This document shows, in pieces, positions 24,316 through 33,398 of a stretch of DNA of 45,521 bases. Each line of letters begins with the position of its first letter. The first letter of the stretch is position 1. The DNA comes from Methanobrevibacter sp. (GTDB taxonomy: Archaea > Methanobacteriota > Methanobacteria > Methanobacteriales > Methanobacteriaceae), in assembly GCF_017468685.1 (NCBI RefSeq), contig NZ_JAFUHT010000003.1, positions 1 to 45,521 of the forward strand, read 5' to 3'. The position numbers were made by a program, and so were the translations under genes. The notes under the pieces are model-generated. The model saw nothing but the letters and a program-made list of their open reading frames with translations. It ran no database searches and had not been told where the DNA came from.

Positions 24316-25612
24316 CTTCTTTTAATTCTTTTATTGCCTGTTTGGCTTTATCAAAAATTTCTTGTTCATCCAAGAAAGTCAATTCCTTGTTTTCCATTAA
24401 TATTTTACCATTACATATGGTAGTATCAACATTTGAACCATTTGCAGAGTAAATAATGTTGGAACTTAAGGATGAACTGTCCGGTACCATGTTGGCAGCA
24501 TTGGTATCAATTAAGATTATGTCTGCTTTTTTACCGACTTCAATTGAACCAATTTCTGAATCAAGACCTAGTGCTTCAGCACCTTTGATTGTTGCCATTT
24601 CAATTGCTTCATCAGATGACAATACCTTTGGATCTAAAGTAGCTACCTTTTGAAGGAGGCTTGCTGTTTTTAACTCTTCAATCAAGTCCAGATTATTATT
24701 TGAAGAAGCACCGTCAGTACCTATTGAAACACAGATATCATTTTCAATCAGTTTTGAAACTGGAGATATACCTGATGCCAATTTCATGTTACTGCATGGA
24801 TTATGGGAAACCTTAACATCATGCTTTTTAATTATTTCAATCTCATTGTCACTCAGCCATACACAGTGTGCTGCAACAACATCAGGACCTAAAAAGCCGA
24901 TTTTATCCAAGTATTCAAATGGTCTTAAACCTTTTTCCTGTGAAATATCATTGATTTCCTTTTCGGTTTCAGAAACGTGAATATGAATTCCCATATTATG
25001 TTCATCAGCTAATTGACGAGTCCTAATTAACAGTTCTTCGGATGCTGTATATGGTGAGTGGGGTCCAAAGAATACTTTGATTCTTCCGTCAGCCATTCCA
25101 TTGCATGAATTGAACAGATCCAAATTCTCTTTAAGTTCCGCTTCTCTTCTTTCAGCATCTCCAAAATCAATCATTCCATATGAAAGTACTGCTCTGATTC
25201 CTGCATCTTCAACTGCACGGGCCACATCCTCCATGTAGAAGTACATGTCGGAAAATGTGGTTGTTCCTGACTTGATTAACTCAACAGCACCTAACAAGGC
25301 ACCTATATAACAGTAATCGCCATTGAGGTTAGCTTCCATTGGCCATATGTGATCGTTTAGCCAGCTATCCAAACTTAAATCGTCTGCTAATCCTCTAAAT
25401 AAAGTCATGGATAAATGAGTATGAGTATTAATTAATCCTGGAAGCAGGATTTTTCCTTCTGCATCAATGATTTTAGCTGCTTTGTCATCATCTATTTCAT
25501 CTGCGATTTCAGCTATCAAATCATCTTTAATCAATAAGGATTGTTTTTTGTCTTCAAAATTATTCGGGTTTAAAATTAATGCGTTTTTGATTAAAATAGT
25601 ATTATCGCTCAT
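24308..25612 (-). CDS. dadD: amidohydrolase, 5'-deoxyadenosine/SAH deaminase type
   Basis: The start is ATG 25612 (MSDNTILIKN) with AAGGTG seven bases upstream. The upstream GTG at 25621 is within that ribosome binding site. The ~434-aa protein has the metal triads of the TrzF/MtaD/DadD group: LPGLINTHTHLSMTL, HIHVSETEKE, AAHCVWLSDNE, HNPCSNMKLASG and GTDGASSNN. The methanogen homologue (DadD, MJ1541) deaminates 5'-deoxyadenosine from radical SAM reactions, as well as SAH and methylthioadenosine. Amidohydrolase assignment is certain; substrate is by family. Confidence 0.88.
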   Translation of the reverse strand: MSDNTILIKNALILNPNNFEDKKQSLLIKDDLIAEIADEIDDDKAAKIIDAEGKILLPGLINTHTHLSMTLFRGLADDLSLDSWLNDHIWPMEANLNGDYCYIGALLGAVELIKSGTTTFSDMYFYMEDVARAVEDAGIRAVLSYGMIDFGDAERREAELKENLDLFNSCNGMADGRIKVFFGPHSPYTASEELLIRTRQLADEHNMGIHIHVSETEKEINDISQEKGLRPFEYLDKIGFLGPDVVAAHCVWLSDNEIEIIKKHDVKVSHNPCSNMKLASGISPVSKLIENDICVSIGTDGASSNNNLDLIEELKTASLLQKVATLDPKVLSSDEAIEMATIKGAEALGLDSEIGSIEVGKKADIILIDTNAANMVPDSSSLSSNIIYSANGSNVDTTICNGKILMENKELTFLDEQEIFDKAKQAIKELKEAI

Positions 25613-25655
25613 AAATAACACCTTAAAAAAATAAAAAAAGTTAGCTAAAAACTAT

Positions 25656-25862
25656 TTATAAGTTTTTGATAGCTAATTTAATATCTTCTGCTTTAACAGT
25701 TTTACGTTTTGCGATTTTTGCAACATTGTTAGCTTCTTTAGCAACATCACGAGCAACTTCTTCTAAGTATGCAGCTAATTCAGCTTTTGCATCTTCACTT
25801 ACTCTTTCTGCACCAGATTCTTTGATGATTCTAGCGACAGGAGCTTTTGGTATTTCAGACAT
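25656..25862 (-). CDS. hmf: archaeal histone
   Basis: The protein is 68 aa from ATG 25862, with GAGGTGA upstream (a GTG three codons earlier belongs to that site). It is a full histone fold without tails: [18 protein letters not shown], a long helix 2, then [14 protein letters not shown]. Key features of HMf-type histones are present: loop-1 region AERVS, loop-2 RKTV, and the Lys/Arg DNA contacts. Dimers or longer stacks wrap DNA. It is preceded by an AT-rich promoter region (TTTATATTTAAATA near 25945). Confidence 0.95.
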   Translation of the reverse strand: MSEIPKAPVARIIKESGAERVSEDAKAELAAYLEEVARDVAKEANNVAKIAKRKTVKAEDIKLAIKNL

Positions 25863-26112
25863 GTTTTTCACCTCGCATTAAATTCAGTTAAAACTTATTA
25901 TTACTAAATTTAATAATAAGTTAAATAACAATATTAGATATCTTTATATTTAAATATTTTGATAAATCTTGCCAGTATTTAAAAATAAGATTAAATTATT
26001 ATTAAACTATAAGAATAAAAGATATAAAAATTATTACTATTTAAAAAAAGTACTTATAAATATGTTTAAATCAATATAATAATCAGTATATAAAAAAATT
26101 TGAGTGGAAATG

Positions 26113-26973
26113 ATGAAAATTAAAATTGCTATTCCTTCCAAGGGAAGAATAAGTGAACCTTCAATAAACCTCCTGGAAAAGGCAGGATTAGGATTAATTG
26201 ATAAAAACAATAGAAAATTAATTTCAAAGACTTTTAACGATGATATAGAGGTAATGTTTGCAAGAGCATCAGATATTCCTGAATTTGTAAATGACGGTGT
26301 TGCAGACATGGGTATAACCGGTGTTGACCTAATCGAAGAAAGCGAATCCGACGTTAGCGAACTGCTTGACTTGAGATTCGGACAGACAAAACTGGTTCTG
26401 GCAGCACCTGAAGAATCAAACATCAATTCAGCAGCTGACATTACAAGTGACATGAAAGTGGCAACAGAATTTCCTGTCCTGACACAAAAATACCTGAATG
26501 AAAAGGGTCTCGATTTGAAAATTGTAAAGCTAAGCGGATCAACCGAAGCAGCACCTTTCATTGGAATTGCCGATTTGATAACTGACCTTACAAGCACAGG
26601 AACCACATTGAAAATGAATCATCTGGAAATAATTGACGTGATTTTAGAAAGTACAATCAAACTCATCGCCAATCATGAGAGCATAAAAGAGAAGAAAGAT
26701 TTGATAGAAGCAGTAAGCACAAGCATTAAGGGAGTGCTTGATGCAGACCGCAAAAAATTGATCATGATGAATGTTGATGAAGAAGACTTGAACAAAGTCA
26801 AGGAAGTAATGCCTTCAATGGGTGGTTTGACAATATCTGAAGTACTGTCAGATAAAAAAACTGTTGCCGTTCAGGCAGTGATTGATGAAAAGGAAGTATT
26901 TGAACTAACAAACGACTTGAGAAATGCAGGCGCAAGGGATATTCTTGTAGTGCCAATTGAAAGAATCATATGA
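26113..26973 (+). CDS. hisG: ATP phosphoribosyltransferase, long form
   Basis: The ~287-aa protein starts at ATG 26113 (or 26110); a GTG at 26104 overlaps the GAGTGG ribosome binding site. Motifs are IAIPSKGRISEPS, VADMGITGVDLIEE and LSGSTEAAPFIGIADLITDLTSTGTTL (PRPP loop). The C-terminal ~75 residues (IMMNVDEEDL...[12 protein letters not shown]) are the ACT-like regulatory domain for histidine feedback found in HisG-long enzymes. First step of histidine synthesis. It overlaps the next gene by 4 bases (ATGA). Confidence 0.95.
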   Translation: MKIKIAIPSKGRISEPSINLLEKAGLGLIDKNNRKLISKTFNDDIEVMFARASDIPEFVNDGVADMGITGVDLIEESESDVSELLDLRFGQTKLVLAAPEESNINSAADITSDMKVATEFPVLTQKYLNEKGLDLKIVKLSGSTEAAPFIGIADLITDLTSTGTTLKMNHLEIIDVILESTIKLIANHESIKEKKDLIEAVSTSIKGVLDADRKKLIMMNVDEEDLNKVKEVMPSMGGLTISEVLSDKKTVAVQAVIDEKEVFELTNDLRNAGARDILVVPIERII

Positions 26974-27467
26974 ATATTGCAATAATTTATACTACAAATG
27001 CCAACTACACTAAAATCTCCTGTAGGGTATTATCCGAAAAGATAAATGCAGATGTGCAGTTAATACCAATTGAAATGGCTAAAAGTGAATGTATCCTAAA
27101 GTACAATTTCATAATACTTGCCGGATCTGCTCTTAAGGGTAAAGTGCAAAGCGGCTTGAAAATGTATATTTCAAAAAATATGAAGACATTAAAGGAAAAG
27201 CCATTGGCATTGGTTATAAATTGTGAAAAAGACAAGGACAGATACAATAAAACATTTACGGAAGAATTGGTAAACTCATCTTATATTCATTCAAATTTCG
27301 GTTATGAACTTAATCCTAATGAAGGAAGCTATATTGAAAAAAGAAAAATAAACAAACTGATAAATAAATATAAAAGGGAAGGTAAAGAATTTCCAAAGTT
27401 AAATTATGATGAAATTGATAATTTCGCTGATAACATTAATAAGATGATTGAAAAAAGGGTTGGTTAA
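26970..27467 (+). CDS. flavodoxin-like protein
   Basis: The protein is 165 aa. [25 protein letters not shown] resembles the first strand and FMN phosphate loop of flavodoxins, and [24 protein letters not shown] and [11 protein letters not shown] resemble the following strands, as in HemG-like flavodoxin-domain proteins. The canonical T-x-T-G-x-T loop is not intact, so FMN binding is unsure. It is coupled by overlap to hisG and is followed one base later by pyrB, so it lies inside a biosynthetic operon with no obvious functional link. Confidence 0.6.
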   Translation: MNIAIIYTTNANYTKISCRVLSEKINADVQLIPIEMAKSECILKYNFIILAGSALKGKVQSGLKMYISKNMKTLKEKPLALVINCEKDKDRYNKTFTEELVNSSYIHSNFGYELNPNEGSYIEKRKINKLINKYKREGKEFPKLNYDEIDNFADNINKMIEKRVG

Positions 27468-27468
27468 A

Positions 27469-28395
27469 ATGTTTAAATTAAAAAACATAATTTCAATAAA
27501 AGACTTTGAAAGGGAAGATATCGAATATATTCTTGATGAAGCATCCAAATTGGAAGATATTGCCAAATCAAGGGAAATTTGTGAAGAGTTAAAAGGTAAA
27601 ATATTAGGTTTGATGTTTTTTGAACCTTCAACAAGGACAAGAATTTCATTTGAAACAGCAATGAAACGTTTGAATGGTCAATGTATAGGATTTACAAGTA
27701 GCGGATCAAGTTCCGTTTCAAAAGGTGAAAGTATAGCGGATACCGCAAAAATGTTTGAAGGATACAGTGATGCACTTGTCATTAGACACGAACTTGAAGG
27801 GGTATCAAAATTCATATCAGATATTGTTGATGTTCCGGTTATTAATGCAGGTGATGGTGCAGGGCAGCACCCAACACAAACATTGCTTGATCTATACACT
27901 ATTAAAAATGAAATTGGATTTATTGATAATTTAAAAATTGCTTTGATAGGTGATTTGAAGTTTGGTCGTACAGTTCATTCCCTGTCACATGCTTTAAGTT
28001 TATTCAATAATGTGAAAATATACTTAGTTTCACCGCCTGAACTTAGAATGCCTCAGGAAATTCTTCATGATTTAAATAAAACAAATGTTGAATATGAAGA
28101 GGTTGAAAATATTGAAGACATCATTGATGATGTAAATGTATTATATGTTACCAGAATTCAAAAAGAGCGCTTTGGTGACATTGATGATTACTTGAAAATA
28201 AAAGGTGCTTACATTATCAATAAAAATATGTTAGAAGGAAAAGATTTGATAGTAATGCATCCACTACCAAGAATTGATGAAATAGATACTGATGTGGACG
28301 ATACAAAATACAATAAGTATTTCACACAAGCAGCAAATGCAGTACCTGTTAGAATGGCAATATTAAAAACTTTAATTAAAAACAACCCTAAATAG
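27469..28395 (+). CDS. pyrB: aspartate carbamoyltransferase catalytic subunit
   Basis: The 308-aa protein starts at the ATG at 27469, two bases after the previous stop. Carbamoyl phosphate motif [13 protein letters not shown] is at about 46-58, [10 protein letters not shown] at ~130 and the C-terminal [10 protein letters not shown], all diagnostic. It makes carbamoyl-aspartate in pyrimidine synthesis. The regulatory subunit pyrI is not adjacent. The 3' end overlaps the convergent orc1/cdc6 gene by 8 bases. Confidence 0.95.
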   Translation: MFKLKNIISIKDFEREDIEYILDEASKLEDIAKSREICEELKGKILGLMFFEPSTRTRISFETAMKRLNGQCIGFTSSGSSSVSKGESIADTAKMFEGYSDALVIRHELEGVSKFISDIVDVPVINAGDGAGQHPTQTLLDLYTIKNEIGFIDNLKIALIGDLKFGRTVHSLSHALSLFNNVKIYLVSPPELRMPQEILHDLNKTNVEYEEVENIEDIIDDVNVLYVTRIQKERFGDIDDYLKIKGAYIINKNMLEGKDLIVMHPLPRIDEIDTDVDDTKYNKYFTQAANAVPVRMAILKTLIKNNPK

Positions 28396-29554
28396 AATAT
28401 ATTGCTGTTTCAAGTAAAGTTTCATCACATTGAAGCTTGATTATATTTGTTCTTCCTTTTCCACGTCCACGTGATACAGTGTTTGTGGAAATAATACCCA
28501 ATAATTCAAGTTCATTTATAAAGTCGAAGATTCTCCTATAAGTCACTGCATCTTTTTTAGAAATATCAGTGTATGCTTCATAAAGCTTACCTGAAGTTAT
28601 TTCTTCTTTTTGTTTTGTTAAAGTTAAAATAGCTTCAAGAAGTCTTTGCTGTTGAAGTGGTAAAGTGGATAAAATTTCACTAACTTTATTATGTTCTATC
28701 CTATCTTTTGCTCTTTTTACATGATCACTTGTTACAACATTACAAGCTTCATCAAAAGCTAATTCACCAGCATTTTTTAATAAATCAAGTGCATATCTAG
28801 CATCACCTTCTTCTTTAGCAGCCATAGCTGAACATAATGGTATAACACCTTCTTCCAATACATTTTCATTGAATGACAATTCAGCTCTTTCGGTTAAAAT
28901 ATCAGACAATTGATCTGCTCCATAAGGTGGAAAAACAATTTCTTTATCATTTAAACTGCTGGTTACTCTAGATTTAATTAAGTTTTTAAAGTCTAAATAA
29001 TTACTAATTGATAAAACAGCTACATTATCAGTTCTTGTTAAAGTGTATAAAATTCCGTCACCGTCTTTATCAAGTAAAATATCAATTTCATCTAAAATAA
29101 CAATTAAATGTAATTTTTTTCCGAATGCATTTGTTCTGAATAATCCTCTAAAAGCATTAACAACTTCTGCCTTTGTCCATCCACGACTAGGAACATCACG
29201 GCCAAGCCTGTTACATAATTCAGCAATGACCTGATATTCTGTTGTGAAGTCTGTGCATCTGATATATTCAATTCTAACAAAAATATTTTCCTTGTTAGCA
29301 ACTTCTAAAAGCTGTTCACGTGCAAATTTAGAAGCTGCAGTTTTACCAGTTCCGGTTTTTCCATATAAAGTTACATTTGAAGGAGTAACATCATCTAAAA
29401 CATCTACCCAATGTTTAGCAATTTCTCTAATTTGAATATCTCTGTGTACAAGTTTTTCTGGTAAAAATCTATGATCCAAAGGTTTTTTATCCTTAAAAAT
29501 TAAATTTTTTCGTCTTTTAGTAAAAAGTTTTTCATCTTCAAAAATATTGCCCAT
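28388..29554 (-). CDS. cdc6: origin recognition protein Orc1/Cdc6
   Basis: The start at ATG 29554 has GAAGGTGA upstream, giving about 388 aa. The AAA+ core has Walker [14 protein letters not shown], Walker [13 protein letters not shown], and sensor regions ([13 protein letters not shown], then [15 protein letters not shown]). The C-terminal winged helix ([54 protein letters not shown]) binds origin boxes. The gene lies directly beside the repeat-containing non-coding region it should bind, the standard archaeal arrangement. The first ~25 residues are basic. Confidence 0.95.
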   Translation of the reverse strand: MGNIFEDEKLFTKRRKNLIFKDKKPLDHRFLPEKLVHRDIQIREIAKHWVDVLDDVTPSNVTLYGKTGTGKTAASKFAREQLLEVANKENIFVRIEYIRCTDFTTEYQVIAELCNRLGRDVPSRGWTKAEVVNAFRGLFRTNAFGKKLHLIVILDEIDILLDKDGDGILYTLTRTDNVAVLSISNYLDFKNLIKSRVTSSLNDKEIVFPPYGADQLSDILTERAELSFNENVLEEGVIPLCSAMAAKEEGDARYALDLLKNAGELAFDEACNVVTSDHVKRAKDRIEHNKVSEILSTLPLQQQRLLEAILTLTKQKEEITSGKLYEAYTDISKKDAVTYRRIFDFINELELLGIISTNTVSRGRGKGRTNIIKLQCDETLLETAIYSI

Positions 29555-29850
29555 TCTTTCACCTTCATAATAAGTAAATATCAAAAATGTAATGAGTATA
29601 ATTTCCAGTGTTAATAATATAATATAGCTATTAAATAAAGTTTTTTATTACAAAATAATAAAAGTGTAATAAAATCATGAAAAATTAAAATAAAAAAACT
29701 AATTAAAATTATTTAAAATAGATAAAAACAATTTATATAACATTAAATAATACAAAACAAAACAATATTTTCTTAAAAATAAAATTAATAATATTTTAGA
29801 GGAATATTATTTAAATATGAAATTAAACTATTTCAAATATAAGATAAGAA

Positions 29851-29862
29851 TTTCAAGTGTAT
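29851..29862 (+). repeat. origin box 1 (core, 11/12)
   Basis: TTTCAAGTGTAT differs from the core by one base. There is no AGGTG extension. It sits at the edge of the AT-rich part of the origin. Confidence 0.6.
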
Positions 29863-29950
29863 TTCATTTATACTCAAAATCTTTAAAATCCATTAATCAA
29901 TGAAAATAACATCATCATTGAAAAAATTATCACGATTGATCACAAAGACA

Positions 29951-29972
29951 GAGAGGTCTGTTTCAAGTGTAA
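29951..29972 (+). repeat. origin box 2 (extended)
   Basis: GAGAGGTCTG is followed by a perfect TTTCAAGTGTAA core at 29961-29972, so the AGGT part of the extension is present. Confidence 0.8.
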
Positions 29973-29997
29973 TGTTTTTTTGAAAAAACCAAAAATG

Positions 29998-30019
29998 AAG
30001 AGGTGAATTTCAAGTGTAA
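29998..30019 (+). repeat. origin box 3 (extended, best match)
   Basis: AAGAGGTGAA is followed by a perfect TTTCAAGTGTAA core at 30008-30019. It is the most complete copy in the origin and lies 47 bp from box 2. Confidence 0.85.
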
Positions 30020-30113
30020 AAAAATTGAAAATATGTTTAAAAAAATTAAAATTTTAAAAAAAAGAATTTGAGGTCGTCAAAACCAAAAAATAATCAAAAT
30101 TAATAAAGATAAA

Positions 30114-30125
30114 TTTCAAGTGTTA
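30114..30125 (+). repeat. origin box 4 (core, 11/12)
   Basis: TTTCAAGTGTTA, one mismatch. It overlaps box 5 in inverted orientation so that TTTCAA and TTGAAA flank nine bases. Confidence 0.65.
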
Positions 30126-30145
30126 CAGTTGAAATATACCCCTTC
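30123..30145 (-). repeat. origin box 5 (extended, inverted)
   Basis: The plus strand reads TTACAGTTGAAA then TATACCCCTTC. On the minus strand this is an extended box with one core mismatch and a degenerate AGGGGTA arm. Confidence 0.65.
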
Positions 30146-30170
30146 AGTCCATAGAATATCCGCAAATGTG

Positions 30171-30191
30171 TTTCACTTGAAATACACCTCT
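30171..30191 (-). repeat. origin box 6 (extended, inverted)
   Basis: TTTCACTTGAAA followed by TACACCTCT; on the minus strand, AGAGGTGTA plus the core with one mismatch. It ends just 3' of the DUF2299 stop codon. Confidence 0.75.
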
Positions 30192-30197
30192 CCCTCT

Positions 30198-30680
30198 CTA
30201 AATGAACATATCATTCTCATTAGAATGAGTTACATTTACAGGTAAAGAACCAAATTTCTGGTCGATTAACCAAATACAGTGTAATTTTGATTTAAAAACA
30301 CGTTTAAGAGTTCTAATCAATTCATTTTTAGTTAAACCATCTTCAAATATTTGATCAGTAATAACAAATTGTTGCAAAATATCCTGTGAAACTTGAAGTT
30401 CATAGTCAACTAAAAAACTATTCAACCCAAAGTTCAATTCCATGATAAAATCCTTTTGAGTTTTTTTATCAGCTTTATTCATTAAATCAAGATGCTGTGG
30501 AGCAACTTGAGTAGCACAGGCAATAATCACACAGTCTTTACCTGACGGTTTAACAACATCAATAATATTATCTTTTGGAAACTCAACGATATAGTGAAAA
30601 TCAGCATTTTCATCATATTTAACTTCTCTTAGGAAATCTTCATCAGATAACCATTGTCTTACATTTTCTTCGAGATTCAT
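30198..30680 (-). CDS. DUF2299 protein
   Basis: The 160-aa soluble protein, MNLEENVRQWLSDEDFLREVKYDENADFHY onward, resembles the archaeal DUF2299 family, thought to adopt a secretion-chaperone-like alpha/beta fold (IVEFPKDNIIDVVKP, CVIIACATQVAPQHL). Function unknown. It borders the origin, reading toward it. No Shine-Dalgarno stands out (AGATGATATT upstream of the ATG). Confidence 0.7.
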   Translation of the reverse strand: MNLEENVRQWLSDEDFLREVKYDENADFHYIVEFPKDNIIDVVKPSGKDCVIIACATQVAPQHLDLMNKADKKTQKDFIMELNFGLNSFLVDYELQVSQDILQQFVITDQIFEDGLTKNELIRTLKRVFKSKLHCIWLIDQKFGSLPVNVTHSNENDMFI

Positions 30681-30744
30681 AATATCATCTTATTTAAAAA
30701 AATTTATAATAAATTATTTATTTTTTAATTATATAAATTAAACT

Positions 30745-31782
30745 ATGATTGAATATAATAATTTACTTAATGATATACTATTAACTAAAATAAGCAGTAT
30801 TACATCATTTAATTTGTTTTTATTTATTATATTTGCCTTATTGTTGTCATTGACAGTGGATATTATACTTGGAGAATTACCAACAAAAATACATCCTGTT
30901 GTGATCATTGGTTCTATGATTAATTTCTTCAAAAGCAAGTTTATAAGATTTAAAAATAAATTATCAGGACTTTTTGTGATATTAGGAGTGTGTATTGTTT
31001 CAAGTGTAATTTTATATATTATTTATTTAATTTCATCAATTAATTTATTATTGTTTATTATTATATTCATTATATTATTATCTTCAACATTTTCTGTTAA
31101 AATGCTATTGCAAACTGCAGTTGATGTTAAAAAAGCATTTGATGTGAGTATTGATAAAGCAAGACAGCTTGTATCTTATCTGGTAAGTCGTGATACAAAT
31201 GAACTAACAGAATCGTTTATTGTATCTGCCACAATTGAAAGTCTGACTGAAAATATAACTGATTCATATATAGCACCAGTATTTTATTATTTTATATTCG
31301 GGTTAATAATATTATATTATCCAATTAATGATAATTTATATTATTTATTGTTAATACCAATGTTTTATAGAATTTCAAATACTATGGATGCAATGCTTGG
31401 TTATAAAACAGAAGAACTGAAAAACATCGGATATGTACCTGCAAAAATAGATGATATTTTAAATTATATTCCTGCTAGAATTGCTGGTTTATTTGTTGTT
31501 GTTTCAGCTTTTTTACTTAATTTAGATGGAAAAAATGCATATAAAATAATGAGAAGAGATGCAAGAAAATGTCCATCACCAAATTCAGGTTTTACTATGG
31601 CAACAACAGCTGGTGCATTAAACATTCAATTAATTAAAAAAGATACTTATATTTTAGGTGATGACAATAAAGTTATAACAAAAGATGATATTTCTAAAGC
31701 TGTTAATTTATCCAAACTGACAATTTTGCTATTTACAATAACAATAATATTGTTATTTACATTGATTAATGTGATATTATGA
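30745..31782 (+). CDS. cbiB: adenosylcobinamide-phosphate synthase
   Basis: The 345-aa membrane enzyme attaches aminopropanol phosphate to adenosylcobyric acid. Diagnostic parts are LTVDIILGELPTKIHPVVIIGSMI near residues 34-57, YLVSRDTNELTESFIVSATIESLTENITDSYIAPVFYY, YRISNTMDAMLGYKTEELKNIG and DARKCPSPNSGFTMATTAGAL. Four to five hydrophobic helices are visible. It contains a perfect origin-box core (30998-31009) in its coding sequence, 800 bp from the origin. It overlaps cbiG by 4 bases. Confidence 0.93.
   Translation: MIEYNNLLNDILLTKISSITSFNLFLFIIFALLLSLTVDIILGELPTKIHPVVIIGSMINFFKSKFIRFKNKLSGLFVILGVCIVSSVILYIIYLISSINLLLFIIIFIILLSSTFSVKMLLQTAVDVKKAFDVSIDKARQLVSYLVSRDTNELTESFIVSATIESLTENITDSYIAPVFYYFIFGLIILYYPINDNLYYLLLIPMFYRISNTMDAMLGYKTEELKNIGYVPAKIDDILNYIPARIAGLFVVVSAFLLNLDGKNAYKIMRRDARKCPSPNSGFTMATTAGALNIQLIKKDTYILGDDNKVITKDDISKAVNLSKLTILLFTITIILLFTLINVIL
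30998..31009 (+). repeat. origin-box core inside cbiB
   Basis: A perfect TTTCAAGTGTAA within the cbiB coding region (encoding ...VSSVI), about 800 bp from the last origin box. It could extend the origin or be chance. Confidence 0.4.
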
Positions 31783-32792
31783 AACTAGCGATAATTTCTG
31801 TATCTGATAAAGGTCAAGATTTGGCTTTAAGTTTAAAAGAAAAACTAAATTCAGATTCAACAATAATTAAATGTGATCTGTATCATAAAAATGTTAAAAA
31901 ATATTTTCCAATTTTATTTAGTGAATATGATGGTATAATTGCTATTATGGCATCTGGAATTTTAATAAGATCAATTGCATCATTAATCGAGTCAAAAGTA
32001 TCTGACCCGGCAGTTTTGAACATTGATGACAATGGAAAATTCGTAATATCTTCATTATCAGGTCATCTTGGTGGCGCAAATGAATTAACCAATAAAATTG
32101 CAGGATTGATTGGAGCAACACCTGTTATTACAACATCCACTGATGTTAACAAGAAATTGGGAATTGATGTTTTAGCACGTGATTTATATTTATCAATAGA
32201 TGATACAAAAGAAATTTTATTTTTCAATAAATCTATTTTAGAAGGCCGTGAAATTTCAATTACAATAAATCCTAATAAAAATTTTAATTATTTATTCGAA
32301 TATTTGAACAACAATACACTTGAAATTAATGTTTCAATATATTATTCATCAAAAATTAATACAGATGAAATACATGTCACACTGGATGAGCATAAAATAA
32401 TTTTAAGGGAAAAAAAGATAGTAGTTGGAATTGGTTGCAGACGTGGTAAAGAATGTAAATACATATATGAAGGTCTTAAAAAATCATTAAACGATTTGAA
32501 TATGTTATCATCAAGAGTTAACATGCTTTCTTCAGCAGAAATTAAAAAAGACGAAAAAGGAATATTGGAGTTATCTGAAAAATTAGATATACCCGTTAAT
32601 TTTGTCAGCTTAGATAAATTGAAATTATTCCAGTCAAATGATGTTAGTAAATCAGATTTTGTTTATTCAAAATTTGGAATATATGGTGTCTGTGAGCCAT
32701 CAGCATTAATTATGGCAGGTTTTGATTCTAAACTGATTTATAAAAAAACATCTTATGATGGCGTTACAATATCAATTGCTGCATCAGGATAA
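31779..32792 (+). CDS. cbiG: cobalt-precorrin-5A hydrolase
   Basis: The 337-aa enzyme opens the delta-lactone ring of cobalt-precorrin-5A in anaerobic corrin synthesis. Its N-terminal domain has AIMASGILIRSIASLIESKVSDPAVLNID and SSLSGHLGGANELTNKIA. The C-terminal domain starts at VVGIGCRRGKECKYIYEGLK (about 210) and ends YGVCEPSALIMAG and TIAIAASG-type sequence. The ATG overlaps the cbiB stop (ATGA), so cbiB-cbiG is a two-gene operon. Confidence 0.93.
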   Translation: MKLAIISVSDKGQDLALSLKEKLNSDSTIIKCDLYHKNVKKYFPILFSEYDGIIAIMASGILIRSIASLIESKVSDPAVLNIDDNGKFVISSLSGHLGGANELTNKIAGLIGATPVITTSTDVNKKLGIDVLARDLYLSIDDTKEILFFNKSILEGREISITINPNKNFNYLFEYLNNNTLEINVSIYYSSKINTDEIHVTLDEHKIILREKKIVVGIGCRRGKECKYIYEGLKKSLNDLNMLSSRVNMLSSAEIKKDEKGILELSEKLDIPVNFVSLDKLKLFQSNDVSKSDFVYSKFGIYGVCEPSALIMAGFDSKLIYKKTSYDGVTISIAASG

Positions 32793-32836
32793 TATCTAAG
32801 TTTAAATTTTAAAAAAATAGTAAATAAAAAAGCTAT

Positions 32837-33085
32837 TTAAATAGCTTCTAATTTTGAAAGAACTTCCCAAATTAAAGTTCTTGCATGAACAGGAATATTA
32901 GGATCATTACTGATTTCATCTAATTTTCCTAAAACTGTACTTATTCTTACAGATTGGTCTTGCTCATCATCTTTTAATAAATCACAAGACTGATTAGCTG
33001 CTTCTCTAATATTACGAGGAACAGTATTATTATCTGAAATATAGTCAAGAATTTCACATACTTCTTCGATTGCTTGATTACTCAT
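32837..33085 (-). CDS. UPF0147 family protein
   Basis: The 82-aa, all-helical, acidic protein matches the archaeal UPF0147 pattern: ILDYISDNNTVPRNIREAAN, LGKLDEISNDPNIPVHARTLIWEVLSKLE. The repeated 'DPNIPxHARTxIW'-type segment is characteristic. The function is unknown. GGAGG (minus strand of CCTCC at ~33092) precedes the ATG. Confidence 0.88.
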   Translation of the reverse strand: MSNQAIEEVCEILDYISDNNTVPRNIREAANQSCDLLKDDEQDQSVRISTVLGKLDEISNDPNIPVHARTLIWEVLSKLEAI

Positions 33086-33200
33086 TTATACTCCCTCCAA
33101 AATATAATAATTAAAACAAGTAAAATAACTATTAAATGATATATTTGTTCGTAATAGATTTAAATAGTTTGTGGTGATTGAAAATTTATTTGTAGAAAAA

Positions 33201-33209
33201 TTTATATTA
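33201..33209 (+). promoter_or_regulatory. TATA box of the 55-aa RHH gene
   Basis: TTTATATTA lies ~25 bp upstream of the ATG at 33231, so transcription should begin at or next to the start codon. There is no Shine-Dalgarno, consistent with a leaderless mRNA. Confidence 0.5.
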
Positions 33210-33230
33210 AGTTAAATTGAATTATTATAT

Positions 33231-33398
33231 ATGTCAGATATAAGCAAAACTACAATAAACTTACCTGTAGATTTAAAAAAAGAATTAAAGAAATTAGCAA
33301 TTGATGAAGATACTTCATTATCCGGATTAATCATTAAAATGATTGAAGAAGGAATGAAAAATAGAAATAAAAGCGATGTAATTTCAGATGAAGATTAA
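33231..33398 (+). CDS. 55-aa ribbon-helix-helix DNA-binding protein
   Basis: The frame encodes MSDISKTTINLPVDLKKELK followed by KLAIDEDTSLSGLIIKMIEE and a short charged tail. The pattern is a CopG/Arc ribbon-helix-helix: beta strand TTINLP, helix 1 VDLKKELKKLAIDE, loop, helix 2 SLSGLIIKMIEEGM. Such proteins are DNA-binding dimers, as stand-alone regulators or antitoxins. No toxin-like partner follows. It is convergent with the aldolase gene, overlapping by 4 bases. Confidence 0.8.
   Translation: MSDISKTTINLPVDLKKELKKLAIDEDTSLSGLIIKMIEEGMKNRNKSDVISDED

Larger units (their letters stand above)
29555..30197. other. oriC: probable chromosomal replication origin (oriC)
   Basis: The ~640-bp non-coding region between cdc6 and a DUF2299 gene begins with ~280 bp of almost pure A/T (29585-29850), a plausible unwinding element. 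It is followed by at least six boxes related to TTTCAAGTGTAA between 29851 and 30191. Left boxes point one way (+) and right boxes the other (-), the inverted arrangement typical of archaeal ORB origins. Methanobacteriales origins are known to carry mini-ORB repeats of this type next to cdc6. Confidence 0.85.
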
